DNA of 52,953 nt, from positions 1-52,953 of the forward strand of contig JAKVJW010000019.1 of assembly GCA_022486815.1 (NCBI GenBank), given 5' to 3'. The stretch comes from Prevotella sp. Lineage in GTDB: Bacteria > Bacteroidota > Bacteroidia > Bacteroidales > Bacteroidaceae. Below, piece after piece: positions 1 through 7,485 of this stretch. Positions within the stretch are counted from its first letter, which is position 1. Every line of letters starts with the position of its first letter. A program made the translations under genes and the position numbers. The notes below the pieces were generated by a model. It saw nothing but the letters and a program-made list of their open reading frames with translations, made no database searches and was not told the origin of the DNA.

Positions 1-88
1 CCAAATGTAGTTGCCATATCAAATTCATTTTATATTCAGTGGTAAAGATATAAAAGATATATGTTTTTGGGAAACATTTGGGAAACAT

Positions 89-120
89 TTTGGATATTTT
101 AATACTTTTTATTACCTTTG
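89..120 (+). promoter_or_regulatory. Bacteroidetes-type promoter for a candidate small RNA
   Basis: A TTTG at 89-92 and a TACCTTTG at 113-120 are separated by 20 bases, matching the Bacteroidetes primary sigma consensus (TTTG, 19-21 bases, TAnnTTTG). Transcription would start near 126. No convincing reading frame follows before a terminator-like hairpin at 222-257. Confidence 0.55.
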
Positions 121-125
121 TGTCT

Positions 126-257
126 ATGATGTAAAATTAATAAATCGCTATTTATCAATGCATTATAATAGTTTTTTGAAATATTAGAATATATATAAAG
201 TATTCTCGTACCGACTACTTTAAAGTTCTATAACACAATGGGTTATGGAACTTTTTT
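126..257 (+). ncRNA. Candidate small RNA bounded by promoter and terminator
   Basis: A consensus promoter ends at 120 and a hairpin with a T-tract lies at 222-257, leaving a transcript of about 130 nt. The interval is very AT-rich; the only frame with an ATG in reach (158) gives nine codons. No family is recognised. The hairpin could instead end a gene to the left of the window, or the segment could be the leader of a short peptide. Confidence 0.35.
222..257 (+). terminator. Rho-independent terminator
   Basis: The arms AAGTTCTATAAC (223-234) and GTTATGGAACTT (242-253) pair with one G-T wobble around a seven-base loop, and the T-tract runs to 256. It would end rightward transcription from the promoter at 89-120. 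Confidence 0.55.
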
Positions 258-344
258 GTTGTAAGTACAGCATGAAGATTGTCTAATGTATGCAGGCCTA
301 GAGGAAGACCGGATATTGACTGGGCAAAATAATGAATCTGATAA

Positions 345-641
345 TCAGTTGTTTAACTTGATGTTTTCTCGTTCTATTAGCGTTATTGCCTGATGTGGGC
401 AGACAGAAACGCAATCTCCACATCCTGTACATTTGTCTGCATTTAGAACGGCATGCTTGCCGGAGTCATCTGTGATAATATGTAAAGCACCATGTCTGCA
501 ACTGATCAGGCACTGCTGGCAACCTATGCAACGTTTAGGATCAATATGGGAGATTTTACTTCTCGTATTATTCCTTTTCTTGAAAAGGGAGAGAAATAAA
601 AGTAGGGTAATGGTACTTATAATAATTAATAAAATGTTCAT
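345..641 (-). CDS. Membrane-anchored 2[4Fe-4S] ferredoxin
   Basis: This 98-residue protein begins with one hydrophobic helix (about residues 2-20) and a basic stretch, so the iron-sulfur part should face the cytoplasm. Two classical C-x2-C-x2-C-x3-C ligand sets follow: Cys38/41/44/48 and Cys71/74/77/81, the second ending in C-P-H as in bacterial ferredoxins. It probably passes electrons between cytoplasmic redox proteins at the membrane; the partner is not visible. It lies 32 bases downstream of the sigma factor gene on the same strand, so it is likely the last gene of that operon. The anchor and the sigma-factor context are unusual for a plain ferredoxin. The fold is certain, the role is not. 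Confidence 0.85.
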   Translation of the reverse strand: MNILLIIISTITLLLFLSLFKKRNNTRSKISHIDPKRCIGCQQCLISCRHGALHIITDDSGKHAVLNADKCTGCGDCVSVCPHQAITLIERENIKLNN

Positions 642-673
642 TTTTCTTCATTATTAAGTTGTGGTTTAAAGTA

Positions 674-1249
674 TTAAAAATCGATGATATCGTTGTAAAG
701 ATTTTCCAGACGGGTTCTGAGCAAAGTAATCGCATAATGTTTACGTGATAAAAGTGTATTTACGGGCACTTTTTCTTGTTGGGCAGCTTCTTTTACGGAT
801 AGCCCCTCCATCTCTGTCAGTTCAAAAGCTTTTCTTTGTTCTGTTGGTAATTCGGTCAAAGTTGTTTCCAGTTCCTGCCAGAAAAGAGACCGTAAATATT
901 CTGTTTCCGGTGTCTGATGGTCAGAATTGAATAGTGTCTCTGACAGATTTTCCAGGAAATCTTCTTCATCATCTTCGTCTTCTTCATAAATTACAGGCAA
1001 TTCTTCTTCATGTTTTTTCTTACCTTTATTGATAATCATATTTCTTGCAACATGATAGAGCCATGCAGTTACCTGTCCTATAGGATTTGTCGTGTTCTCA
1101 AGCGTTTTTACCAGTTGATAAAAAACATCTTGTAAAATATCTTCAGCATCTTCTTTGTTGGGAACTCTTTGTTCAATAAAGGTCCTGAGTCGAGGCTGAT
1201 TTTCTTTAATAAGTTTCCCAACATTTTCCGTATCGCCTTGTTTACTCAT
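674..1249 (-). CDS. ECF-type RNA polymerase sigma factor
   Basis: This is a 191-residue sigma-70 family protein with only regions 2 and 4. Region 2 spans about residues 10-75 (E-D-A-E-D-I-L-Q-D-V-F, then T-A-W-L-Y-H-V-A-R-N). Region 4 spans about 135-185 (L-P-T-E-Q-R-K-A-F, then a helix-turn-helix with S-V-K-E-A-A). The linker is very acidic (E-E-D-E-D-D-E-E-D around residue 95). I chose the ATG at 1249 because the upstream gene's TAA is at 1251-1253, one base away; the longer frame from 1324 would overlap that gene by 74 bases. The two genes before it encode small proteins sharing a KW-x-x-MT-x-E-E motif, and no classical anti-sigma domain is seen. The regulon is unknown. Confidence 0.85.
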   Translation of the reverse strand: MSKQGDTENVGKLIKENQPRLRTFIEQRVPNKEDAEDILQDVFYQLVKTLENTTNPIGQVTAWLYHVARNMIINKGKKKHEEELPVIYEEDEDDEEDFLENLSETLFNSDHQTPETEYLRSLFWQELETTLTELPTEQRKAFELTEMEGLSVKEAAQQEKVPVNTLLSRKHYAITLLRTRLENLYNDIIDF

Positions 1250-1250
1250 C

Positions 1251-1625
1251 TTATTGTTTTTGAGGGTTCTCCATGTCTGAGAAATCTCTTCCGAAAAATC
1301 TATCGGAGTGTCGGCCAAAGCCATGTTGATGCCTTTTTCTGATAAACTCCAGGCGTTGTTCTTCTGTCATTCCCATCCATTTCTTAAATACTTCTTGTTT
1401 CTTTCTTATGTGCATTTTTCGGCGAATGATATCAGATCTGCCAAATCCAAAACTTCCAAATAGAATGCGCGAAAGTGCCAATAGCCCTGCAGCCTGCCAG
1501 AAATCAATAGTTGCCAGTTTGAATATCGCTGGCATAAGCCAGTTCCATAATACCATAACGACAGCACTGAAACCTGCTGCAATAAGAAGAAAGCTAAATG
1601 GTATAAAAAATTTCCAATATTTCAT
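1251..1625 (-). CDS. Small membrane protein with a KKWMxMTxEE motif
   Basis: This 124-residue protein has two predicted membrane helices (about residues 5-30 and 40-57), then a basic cytoplasmic tail with K-K-W-M-G-M-T-E-E-Q at 81-90 and an end rich in His, Arg and Phe. The same motif and a similar tail occur in the soluble 118-residue product encoded just upstream (1716-2072), so the two are probably related. Its stop codon is one base from the sigma factor start, which implies translational coupling. By position it could hold or sense for the sigma factor, as anti-sigma proteins do, but no known anti-sigma domain is visible and this is inference. The motif also loosely recalls LTxxQ/Spy-like metal-stress proteins, but those are periplasmic. 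Confidence 0.7.
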   Translation of the reverse strand: MKYWKFFIPFSFLLIAAGFSAVVMVLWNWLMPAIFKLATIDFWQAAGLLALSRILFGSFGFGRSDIIRRKMHIRKKQEVFKKWMGMTEEQRLEFIRKRHQHGFGRHSDRFFGRDFSDMENPQKQ

Positions 1626-1671
1626 TGTATATGATCTATAATTTTTATGACAACTTAATATTTTTTTATTA

Positions 1672-1709
1672 GAAAATCAATTGTTACGATATCGTAACAA
1701 TTGATTTTC
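1672..1709. repeat. Perfect 38-bp palindrome inside the sigma operon
   Basis: The arm GAAAATCAATTGTTACGAT (1672-1690) is followed at once by its exact reverse complement (1691-1709), with no spacer. It sits between the 118-residue and 124-residue genes. In RNA it would form an uninterrupted hairpin with a tight loop; in DNA it is a large two-fold symmetric site. No T-tract follows on either strand, so it is not a typical terminator. It may set relative expression of the operon's genes or bind a regulator. Confidence 0.85.
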
Positions 1710-1715
1710 CTGTTC

Positions 1716-2072
1716 TTAGTCTTTATCCTGGGTTGCGTCTTCTTCCTTATTTTCAGTAGTACAGCCACCTGGTTCCTCAAAATCAAAATGTCTATGAAAA
1801 GCATGTATGCCAAACGTTTTTCCTATCATATACTTTCGTCTTTTGAGAAATGACTCCCTTTCTTCAGGTGTCATTTCCATCCATTTCTTACAACGGGCAT
1901 CTATGGCTTCCACAGAAAGCGGATCTTTGCACATACGTTCTACCTGTTTATTTGCAAATTCTAATTTTTCTGCATCAGTCATTTCAGACCATTTAGTCTG
2001 AAACTGTTTCCTTGCATTCATATTGAATAATTTTCTGCCGAAAAATCCTGTTTCGAAATCTATTGTTCTCAT
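1716..2072 (-). CDS. Small soluble protein with two KWxxMTxEE motifs
   Basis: This 118-residue protein has no signal peptide or membrane helix. It carries the motif twice, K-W-S-E-M-T-D-A-E-K at 27-36 and K-K-W-M-E-M-T-P-E-E at 62-71, then G-I-H-A-F-H-R-H-F and an acidic end. The second copy and the His/Phe/Arg tail match the membrane protein encoded next (1251-1625). It is probably the first gene of a four-gene leftward operon that continues through the palindrome to the sigma factor and ferredoxin. I recognise no named family. The shared motif makes a common function with the 124-residue protein likely, perhaps in control of the sigma factor. Confidence 0.65.
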   Translation of the reverse strand: MRTIDFETGFFGRKLFNMNARKQFQTKWSEMTDAEKLEFANKQVERMCKDPLSVEAIDARCKKWMEMTPEERESFLKRRKYMIGKTFGIHAFHRHFDFEEPGGCTTENKEEDATQDKD

Positions 2073-2285
2073 TATTTTAAAAATTTATATTTTACTTTAC
2101 ATGTTATATTTTAAAGAGCTCTCTATTAAGGTAGACAATTGAAAGAGAAAAATATTTTATTAAAAAACGAAAAATATAGTGTTTAGGTATGAATAAAAGT
2201 TTTTTTTAATGATTTCCAATCAAGTTGCCATAGAATATAGAAAAGCCTTTTTGATGAAAACCATGGTTGGTTCAGAAATATATTT

Positions 2286-2293
2286 TACCTTTG
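2286..2293 (+). promoter_or_regulatory. Promoter -7 box for the LUD-domain gene
   Basis: TACCTTTG matches TAnnTTTG and lies 60 bases before the ATG at 2354. No good TTTG lies 19-21 bases upstream; the nearest candidate, GTTG at 2266-2269, gives a spacer of 16. Confidence 0.4.
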
Positions 2294-2353
2294 TAAGATA
2301 AAATAGGCTATATTGACTTTTTAGAATTAAGATAAAATTAAATATTTGTGATT

Positions 2354-2992
2354 ATGGACAAAGCGATGGAAATAAGGAATGAGAAATTAGCAGAAAAGTT
2401 AATTTCAGCACTTAAAAGAAGGCATTATGATGCTTGCTTTTGTAAGGATACGGCTTCTTTGTTGGATCGAGTCAAAGAGTTGATCCCCGAAGGCAGCAGC
2501 ATTACCTGGGGTGGATCTATGAGTATTCGTTCTACAGGGATGACGAAGATGTTAAAGGATGGTAATTATAAGGTTTATGACCGGGATACAGCAACGAGTC
2601 CCAAAGATAAAATAAGAATATATCGTAAGGCTTTCGAATGCGATTATTATTTATCTAGTGTCAATGCTATGACGGAAGATGGTGTCATCGTTAATATTGA
2701 TAGAAATGGAAATCGTGTGGCTGCTTTGGCGTGGGGGCCGCCCCATGTCATTTTTGTAGTAGGACTGAATAAGGTGTGTCGCGATTTGGATTCGGCTATC
2801 AAACGTGCTCGATGTGTAGCTGCACCTATCAATATGGCTCGTTTTGATCTTCAGGCTCCTTGTCAGAAAGATGGTGTTTGTCATGACTGTTTGTCGAAAG
2901 ACAGTATTTGCAATTATATTTCTATTCAGCGTCAGTCACATCCTGTTGGGCGACATATCGTATTGCTGGTTGGGGAGCCTCTGGGCTATTGA
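2354..2992 (+). CDS. LUD-domain protein (LutC/YkgG-related, DUF162)
   Basis: This 212-residue protein matches the LUD family known from lactate-utilisation proteins: an N-terminal helix, I-T-W-G-G-S near residue 50, a central Y-L-S-S-V-N-A-M-T-E-D-G-V-I-V-N-I-D segment, and F-V-V-G-L-N-K. Near the C-terminus is a four-cysteine cluster, C-x5-C-x2-C-x6-C, that could bind metal or an iron-sulfur cluster. The ATG at 2354 is preferred to the in-frame GTG two codons earlier. The usual partners LutA and LutB are absent, so it is a stand-alone LUD protein whose substrate cannot be named. The family assignment is fairly safe, the role is open. Confidence 0.8.
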   Translation: MDKAMEIRNEKLAEKLISALKRRHYDACFCKDTASLLDRVKELIPEGSSITWGGSMSIRSTGMTKMLKDGNYKVYDRDTATSPKDKIRIYRKAFECDYYLSSVNAMTEDGVIVNIDRNGNRVAALAWGPPHVIFVVGLNKVCRDLDSAIKRARCVAAPINMARFDLQAPCQKDGVCHDCLSKDSICNYISIQRQSHPVGRHIVLLVGEPLGY

Positions 2993-3115
2993 TTTTTAAT
3001 TATTAGGTATAGAGGTGTCTTCACGAGGTAATGGATTTTATATATCAGAAAAGAAACATAGATAAGAATTCTATTCAGAAGATTTGTGAAAGGAAATTTT
3101 ATTACTTTATAAACA

Positions 3116-3526
3116 ATGATTACCCAGAAAGAGATTGTCTTAAATGAATATAGCAGGGGGTTCCATTTGGTAACCCAAGAGATTCTCAGCCAACTTCCTG
3201 CGTTGCCGGAAACCGGACTTTTGAATTTATTTGTCAAACATACAAGTTGTGCGTTGTCAATTAGTGAGAATTGGGATCCGGCCGTGAGAGCAGATATGGA
3301 AGAGATTTATGATCATCTTGTAAAAGAGCGGCAGCCTTTTTATCAGCATACTCTGGAAGGGGATGATGATATGCCAGCTCATGCCAAGTCAATATTGACT
3401 GGTGTGAGCTTGAATGTCCCGATTACTCATTGCCGTTTAAATCTTGGTACATGGCAGGGAATCTATCTTTGTGAATTTCGCAATGAAGGTGGCCGGAGGC
3501 ATATTGTGGCTACAATCATTGGATAG
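3116..3526 (+). CDS. YjbQ/UPF0047 family protein
   Basis: This 136-residue protein has the full length and signatures of the YjbQ (UPF0047) family: F-V-K-H-T-S-C-A-L-S-I-S-E-N near residue 40, a central H-T-L-E-G-D-D-D-M-P-A-H-A-K-S block, and L-G-T-W-Q-G-I-Y-L-C-E-F near the end. The conserved His residues suggest a metal or anion site. Some relatives are annotated as secondary thiamine-phosphate synthases because overexpression rescues a thiE defect; the true role is unsettled. It is followed by a long gene-poor region holding two convergent small RNA genes. The ATG at 3116 gives the normal family N-terminus. Confidence 0.85.
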   Translation: MITQKEIVLNEYSRGFHLVTQEILSQLPALPETGLLNLFVKHTSCALSISENWDPAVRADMEEIYDHLVKERQPFYQHTLEGDDDMPAHAKSILTGVSLNVPITHCRLNLGTWQGIYLCEFRNEGGRRHIVATIIG

Positions 3527-3619
3527 ATCATTTTGTTTGATAGAGATTGTTTGCAAATCACATGAAGATATGGTTTTTGTCTTTGATGACAAAGTTAATT
3601 AAACGAAAAGTATATACAT

Positions 3620-3708
3620 AAAAAAAGCGATGACCTTCACAGGTGACCGCTCCAAATCTTCAATAGGTATTAGTTTTTTTAAGGTAAAAAGATTGTTTTC
3701 AGGATAAC
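3620..3708 (-). ncRNA. Small RNA, copy 1 of an identical pair (about 89 nt)
   Basis: Read leftward, a complete small RNA gene is visible. A TTTG at 3742-3745 and TATCTTTG at 3714-3721 are 20 bases apart, and the predicted start is the G at 3708. The transcript ends in a hairpin (GCGGTCACC over 3650-3642 and GGTCATCGC over 3635-3627, one mismatch) followed by seven U residues to 3620. The whole predicted transcript is repeated exactly at 3973-4061, and identity stops just upstream of the predicted first base. There is no open frame of note. The promoter-to-terminator layout fits the published description of the Bacteroidales-1 RNA family, but I cannot confirm membership. Confidence 0.75.
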
Positions 3709-3713
3709 ATTAG

Positions 3714-3745
3714 CAAAGATAATGTATTTTCTAATAACTGCCAAA
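3714..3745 (-). promoter_or_regulatory. Promoter of small RNA copy 1
   Basis: On the leftward strand, TTTG (3742-3745), a 20-base spacer and TATCTTTG (3714-3721) give a full match to the Bacteroidetes consensus. The predicted start at 3708 coincides with the edge of identity between the two small RNA copies. Confidence 0.75.
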
Positions 3746-3972
3746 TTTTTACTCTATAATTTTAAAAAAACATCAAATTATTTTTCTAAAGATTAATTAT
3801 TCAGGTTGATTGCATTAGACCTATCGTCATTTGAAGCAGTCAATCATTATAACTAAGGTCTTATAATAATAGGGTAAGAGAAGGATGTTATGTGTCATAT
3901 TTATGATGTGCCAATAGACAGTAATCTGTTGTATTTCTGCATGTTAGATTCGTTGATTTAGGGAGAGAGCAT

Positions 3973-4061
3973 AAAAAAAGCGATGACCTTCACAGGTGAC
4001 CGCTCCAAATCTTCAATAGGTATTAGTTTTTTTAAGGTAAAAAGATTGTTTTCAGGATAAC
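3973..4061 (-). ncRNA. Small RNA, copy 2 of an identical pair (about 89 nt)
   Basis: This is the second copy of the RNA at 3620-3708, 353 bases away in the same orientation. All 89 predicted transcript bases are the same, including the terminator hairpin and U-tract (3979-3973). The three bases just upstream differ (GTG here, ATT in copy 1 on the plus strand), and the promoter spacer differs in length and sequence. Each copy therefore has its own promoter. Two identical copies suggest dosage, separate control, or recent duplication. Confidence 0.75.
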
Positions 4062-4066
4062 GTGAG

Positions 4067-4097
4067 CAAAGATAAGATATTTTTTATTTCTATCAAA
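4067..4097 (-). promoter_or_regulatory. Promoter of small RNA copy 2
   Basis: On the leftward strand, TTTG (4094-4097), a 19-base spacer and TATCTTTG (4067-4074) match the consensus. Spacer sequence is unrelated to that of copy 1, while both boxes are kept, which argues for selection on the promoter elements. Confidence 0.75.
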
Positions 4098-4317
4098 ATT
4101 TTTAAATGATTATTTTTAAAGAAATTTTATGTGCGCCTACACAAAACAATTCATTAACTATTAAGAAGAATCAGTCATTAATTTTCTTCGAAAAAGGCTT
4201 TAAGAAGTTCTTGTGTTGATACTTATAAGATCAATTCCGTAGTATAATGGTCAAATTTCCTTGATGGTTAGCTTGAGATAATAAGATTTTTTCTTTCAGT
4301 GATATGTGAATAAACCT
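4098..4317. other. Intergenic stretch with no recognised feature
   Basis: Together with 3527-3619 and 3746-3972, this AT-rich sequence fills the gene-poor region between the YjbQ gene and the malic enzyme gene. Apart from the two small RNAs and the terminator at 4318 I see no open frame, promoter or strong fold here. Confidence 0.5.
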
Positions 4318-4356
4318 AAAAAGGTTTCCCTGTTGAAATCCGGGAAACCTTTTTTA
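4318..4356. terminator. Bidirectional terminator after the malic enzyme gene
   Basis: The arms AAAAAGGTTTCCC (4318-4330) and GGGAAACCTTTTT (4342-4354) pair perfectly around an 11-base loop. A U-tract is present in both directions. It lies 41 bases past the leftward malic enzyme stop and also shields the small RNA region. Confidence 0.85.
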
Positions 4357-4396
4357 TTAAAATAGAATAATTCTTTATTTTTCAGATTTGTTTTTA

Positions 4397-6685
4397 TTAT
4401 TGCTGTTGTTTGATTTTTTCGACATAAGCATCAATGACAGCTAAAGCAGTTATATTTACTACATCGCTTACTGAAGCCTCAAAGTCTGTGAAGTGGATAG
4501 GTTTATTCAAGCCCATCTGGATAGGACCGATAATCTCTGTATCCGGATCAAGTCCTTGAAGCAGTTTGTAACTGCAGTTGGCACTACTCAAATTAGGGAA
4601 CACGAGCGTGTTGACGGTTTTCCCTTTTAGTCTAGAGAAAGGAAACTTCTCGTCTCTCAATTTATTATTAAGAGCAAAATTAAGTTGCATTTCGCCATCA
4701 ATGGGCAGATCTGGATTTTCATTCTGCATTTCCTTTACTGCAGAATGGACTTTAACAGGTGATCCGATACTGTCAGTTCCAAAATTGGAATAGCTGAGCA
4801 TTGCAATAACTGGTTGGTCATTGAAAAATTGGACAGTATGAGCACTTAATCTTGCAATATCAGCCAGGATGTTTTCGTCAGGGTGTCTGTTGATCAGGGT
4901 GTCTGCAATATAGTATTTGCCCTTTTTGGTACTAAGGATGTGCATGGTACCAAAAGTCTTGTAAGGTTTCCTTACTCCAATCACCTCCTTGGCAACTTTA
5001 ATGGTATTGCTGTATTTAGTATACAGACCGGTGATGAAGGCATCCGCATCGCCCTGTTCTACCATGGACATACCGAAGTAGTTGCGCTCATACATCTTGT
5101 CATAAGCTTCTTCAAAAGTATATCCTTGGCGAGCTCGTTTTTCGGCCAGGTGTTTAGCGTAAGTAGCGCGTCTGCCCTGTTCCTTGTCAGCTCTCATGTC
5201 TACGATTTCAATTCCGGTCAAGTCCAATTTCAAGCGACTGGCAACACGTTTCAGACGATCTGGATTGCCTAATAGAATCGGTTGACAAAAGCCTTCTTGC
5301 TTAGCTTGTACCGCTGCTTTCATTGTCGTTGGGTGTCCGCCTTCTGCGAATACAACGCGTTGTGGATGCAGGCGGGCTGTGGCATGGAGGGTTTGTGTGA
5401 GTTTTGTCTCCTGACCCACTAGTTGCTTTAGTTTTTCCTTATAAGCTTCCCAGTCTGTTATCGTCTTTCGTGCTACACCACTTTCTATGGCTGCTTTGGC
5501 AACAGCAGCGCTGACTTCTGTAATCAATCGGGGATCAATTGGTTTCGGAATGAAATATTTCGGACCGAAGGTCAGATTGACTACATGATAAACATCGTTG
5601 ACAATGTCAGGAACAGGCAACTTTGCCAGATTGGCAATAGCATTGACTGCAGCCAGTTTCATCTCCTCGTTGATTGCTGTGGCATGTACATCAAGGGCTC
5701 CGCGGAAGATGTATGGGAAACCTATGACATTATTGATCTGATTGGGATAGTCACTGCGCCCTGTAGACATCAGTACATCTGGACGGGAAGCTATGGCATC
5801 CTCGTAGGAAATTTCGGGAACAGGGTTGGCAAGTGCAAATACGATCGGATCCTTTGCCATCGAACGAACCATGTCCTGAGTAAGTATGTTTCCTTTGCTT
5901 AATCCCACAAAGACATCGGCTCCTTTAATTGCCTCCGCCAATGTGTGAATATCCCGGCGGTCAGTAGCAAAAAGTTTTTTCTGTTCTGTCAAGTTGCTCC
6001 GGTCGGAAGTGATTACACCTTTCGAATCAAGCATGACAATGTTTTCTTTCTTTGCACCTAGCGCAACGTATAGTTTCGTGCAACTGATTGCTGCTGCACC
6101 GGCACCATTGACGACAATCTTGACTTTGTCTATCTTCTTTCCCGCTACTTCAAGTGCGTTTTTCAGTCCGGCTGCAGAAATGATAGCAGTACCGTGCTGG
6201 TCGTCATGCATGACAGGAATATCCAGTGTCTTCTTCAGACGTTCTTCAATGTAAAAGCATTGGGGTGCCTTAATATCTTCAAGGTTGATTCCTCCAAAAG
6301 TGGGAGCAATACGCTCTACGGCTTCACAAAATTTTTCAGGATCCTTTTCATTGATCTCAATGTCAAAGACATCAATACCACCATAAATCTTAAACAGCAG
6401 GCCTTTACCTTCCATGACAGGTTTACCACTCATGGCTCCAATATCTCCGAGGCCTAAGACTGCTGTACCATTGGAAATGACAGCTACAAGATTTCCCTTA
6501 TCCGTATATTTATATACGTCTTCCGGATTCTTTTGAATCTCAAGGCAAGGATAAGCTACTCCTGGCGAGTAAGCCAGGCTTAAGTCGTTTTGTGTGCGGT
6601 AAGGTTTGGTTGGCTTTACTTCTATTTTTCCAGGACGGCCTTCTGCATGATAATTCAAGGCTGCCTCTTTAGAAATTTTTACCAT
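4397..6685 (-). CDS. maeB: NADP-dependent malic enzyme with phosphotransacetylase-like domain
   Basis: At 762 residues this is the hybrid malic enzyme found in many bacteria. It oxidatively decarboxylates malate to pyruvate, normally with NADP+, giving NADPH for biosynthesis. The N-terminal malic domain (about 15-160) shows [12 protein letters not shown] and the H-D-D-Q-H-G-T-A region. The nucleotide-binding domain (about 164-400) has [11 protein letters not shown]. The C-terminal third (about 430-762) is phosphotransacetylase-like, for example S-Y-S-N-F-G-T-D and V-F-P-N-L-S-S-A-N; in studied homologues it is regulatory rather than catalytic. A promoter box lies upstream at 6764 and a strong terminator follows. 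Confidence 0.95.
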   Translation of the reverse strand: MVKISKEAALNYHAEGRPGKIEVKPTKPYRTQNDLSLAYSPGVAYPCLEIQKNPEDVYKYTDKGNLVAVISNGTAVLGLGDIGAMSGKPVMEGKGLLFKIYGGIDVFDIEINEKDPEKFCEAVERIAPTFGGINLEDIKAPQCFYIEERLKKTLDIPVMHDDQHGTAIISAAGLKNALEVAGKKIDKVKIVVNGAGAAAISCTKLYVALGAKKENIVMLDSKGVITSDRSNLTEQKKLFATDRRDIHTLAEAIKGADVFVGLSKGNILTQDMVRSMAKDPIVFALANPVPEISYEDAIASRPDVLMSTGRSDYPNQINNVIGFPYIFRGALDVHATAINEEMKLAAVNAIANLAKLPVPDIVNDVYHVVNLTFGPKYFIPKPIDPRLITEVSAAVAKAAIESGVARKTITDWEAYKEKLKQLVGQETKLTQTLHATARLHPQRVVFAEGGHPTTMKAAVQAKQEGFCQPILLGNPDRLKRVASRLKLDLTGIEIVDMRADKEQGRRATYAKHLAEKRARQGYTFEEAYDKMYERNYFGMSMVEQGDADAFITGLYTKYSNTIKVAKEVIGVRKPYKTFGTMHILSTKKGKYYIADTLINRHPDENILADIARLSAHTVQFFNDQPVIAMLSYSNFGTDSIGSPVKVHSAVKEMQNENPDLPIDGEMQLNFALNNKLRDEKFPFSRLKGKTVNTLVFPNLSSANCSYKLLQGLDPDTEIIGPIQMGLNKPIHFTDFEASVSDVVNITALAVIDAYVEKIKQQQ

Positions 6686-6763
6686 AATTAATGTTGGTTG
6701 ATTAGTAATTTATTATCTAATTTATCTATGAAAGCAAGTTGATTTCTATATCAATCTTAATTG

Positions 6764-6771
6764 CAAAGATA
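6764..6771 (-). promoter_or_regulatory. Promoter -7 box for maeB
   Basis: TATCTTTG on the leftward strand lies 78 bases before the maeB ATG. No clear TTTG is at the right distance, so only the -7 element is supported. Confidence 0.4.
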
Positions 6772-6814
6772 GCAAAAAACCAATTAATATATATAAGTTT
6801 TTGATTTTTTTTTA

Positions 6815-6822
6815 TAACTTTG
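6815..6822 (+). promoter_or_regulatory. Promoter -7 box for the TetR gene
   Basis: TAACTTTG matches TAnnTTTG and ends 27 bases before the chosen ATG at 6850. It overlaps the TTG at 6820 that would open a longer frame, which argues against that earlier start. Confidence 0.4.
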
Positions 6823-6849
6823 TCGCGAAAAGTTAAACTTACTTCTAAA

Positions 6850-7485
6850 ATGAGTGCTACATCTTCTTATAGACTTGATTTAAAGGATAAAATTCTGAAA
6901 GTAGCCATGCAGGCCTTTTCCTCAAAAGGGATTCGTGCGGTGAAGATGGATGACATTGCTAAAATGATGTCGATATCCAAGCGTACCCTTTATGAGATTT
7001 ATGCAGATAAGGAAACTCTCCTCTATTCGGGTGTTAAAAGAAGAGAAGAAGAGTTTTCTGATCACATGGATCATTTCTCAGAGGCAGAGGGGCATAGCGT
7101 AATAGATACTCTTGTTGAATTTGCTCGTTGTCTCTTAGAATATTCTGGGAATGTTAATCCTGTTTTCTATGCTGATCTTCATAAGTATGAGAAGGTCCTG
7201 AATTTTCTGAAACAAAAGCATCAGACGAGTCAGTCGTGTGCGTATGGTTTCTTTCAGAAAGGTGTTCAGGAAGGCTATTTCAGACCGGATATAGACTATA
7301 ATCTAGTCATTCTGATTTCAAATATTTCCAGACAGGCAATCAAAGAACAGCGGCTTTTCAAAAAATTTGGCATGAAAGAAATCTTCCGGAGTTGTGTCTT
7401 TGTTTTTATACGTGGTGTATGTACGCCGTTGGGACAGTCTGTTTTGGAAAAGGCATTGGAGAATGAACTATTTGGTAACGATTGA
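6850..7485 (+). CDS. TetR/AcrR-family transcriptional regulator
   Basis: This 211-residue protein has the TetR layout: an N-terminal DNA-binding domain at about residues 10-57 (A-F-S-S-K-G-I-R-A-V-K-M-D-D-I-A, then S-I-S-K-R-T-L-Y-E-I-Y-A-D-K-E), followed by an all-helical ligand and dimer domain. The recognition helix is typical; the ligand cannot be read from sequence. I start at the ATG at 6850, not the TTG at 6820, because the latter lies in the promoter box. Its 3' end overlaps the glycerate kinase start by 23 bases, so the two are probably cotranscribed. The divergent malic enzyme gene may also be a target, which is inference from position. Confidence 0.9.
   Translation: MSATSSYRLDLKDKILKVAMQAFSSKGIRAVKMDDIAKMMSISKRTLYEIYADKETLLYSGVKRREEEFSDHMDHFSEAEGHSVIDTLVEFARCLLEYSGNVNPVFYADLHKYEKVLNFLKQKHQTSQSCAYGFFQKGVQEGYFRPDIDYNLVILISNISRQAIKEQRLFKKFGMKEIFRSCVFVFIRGVCTPLGQSVLEKALENELFGND

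Noticed and set aside
4230..4290. A tRNA-like stretch (CCGTAGTATAATGGTCAAA)
   Set aside because: It resembles a tRNA D-arm, but no anticodon arm, T-arm or acceptor pairing follows.
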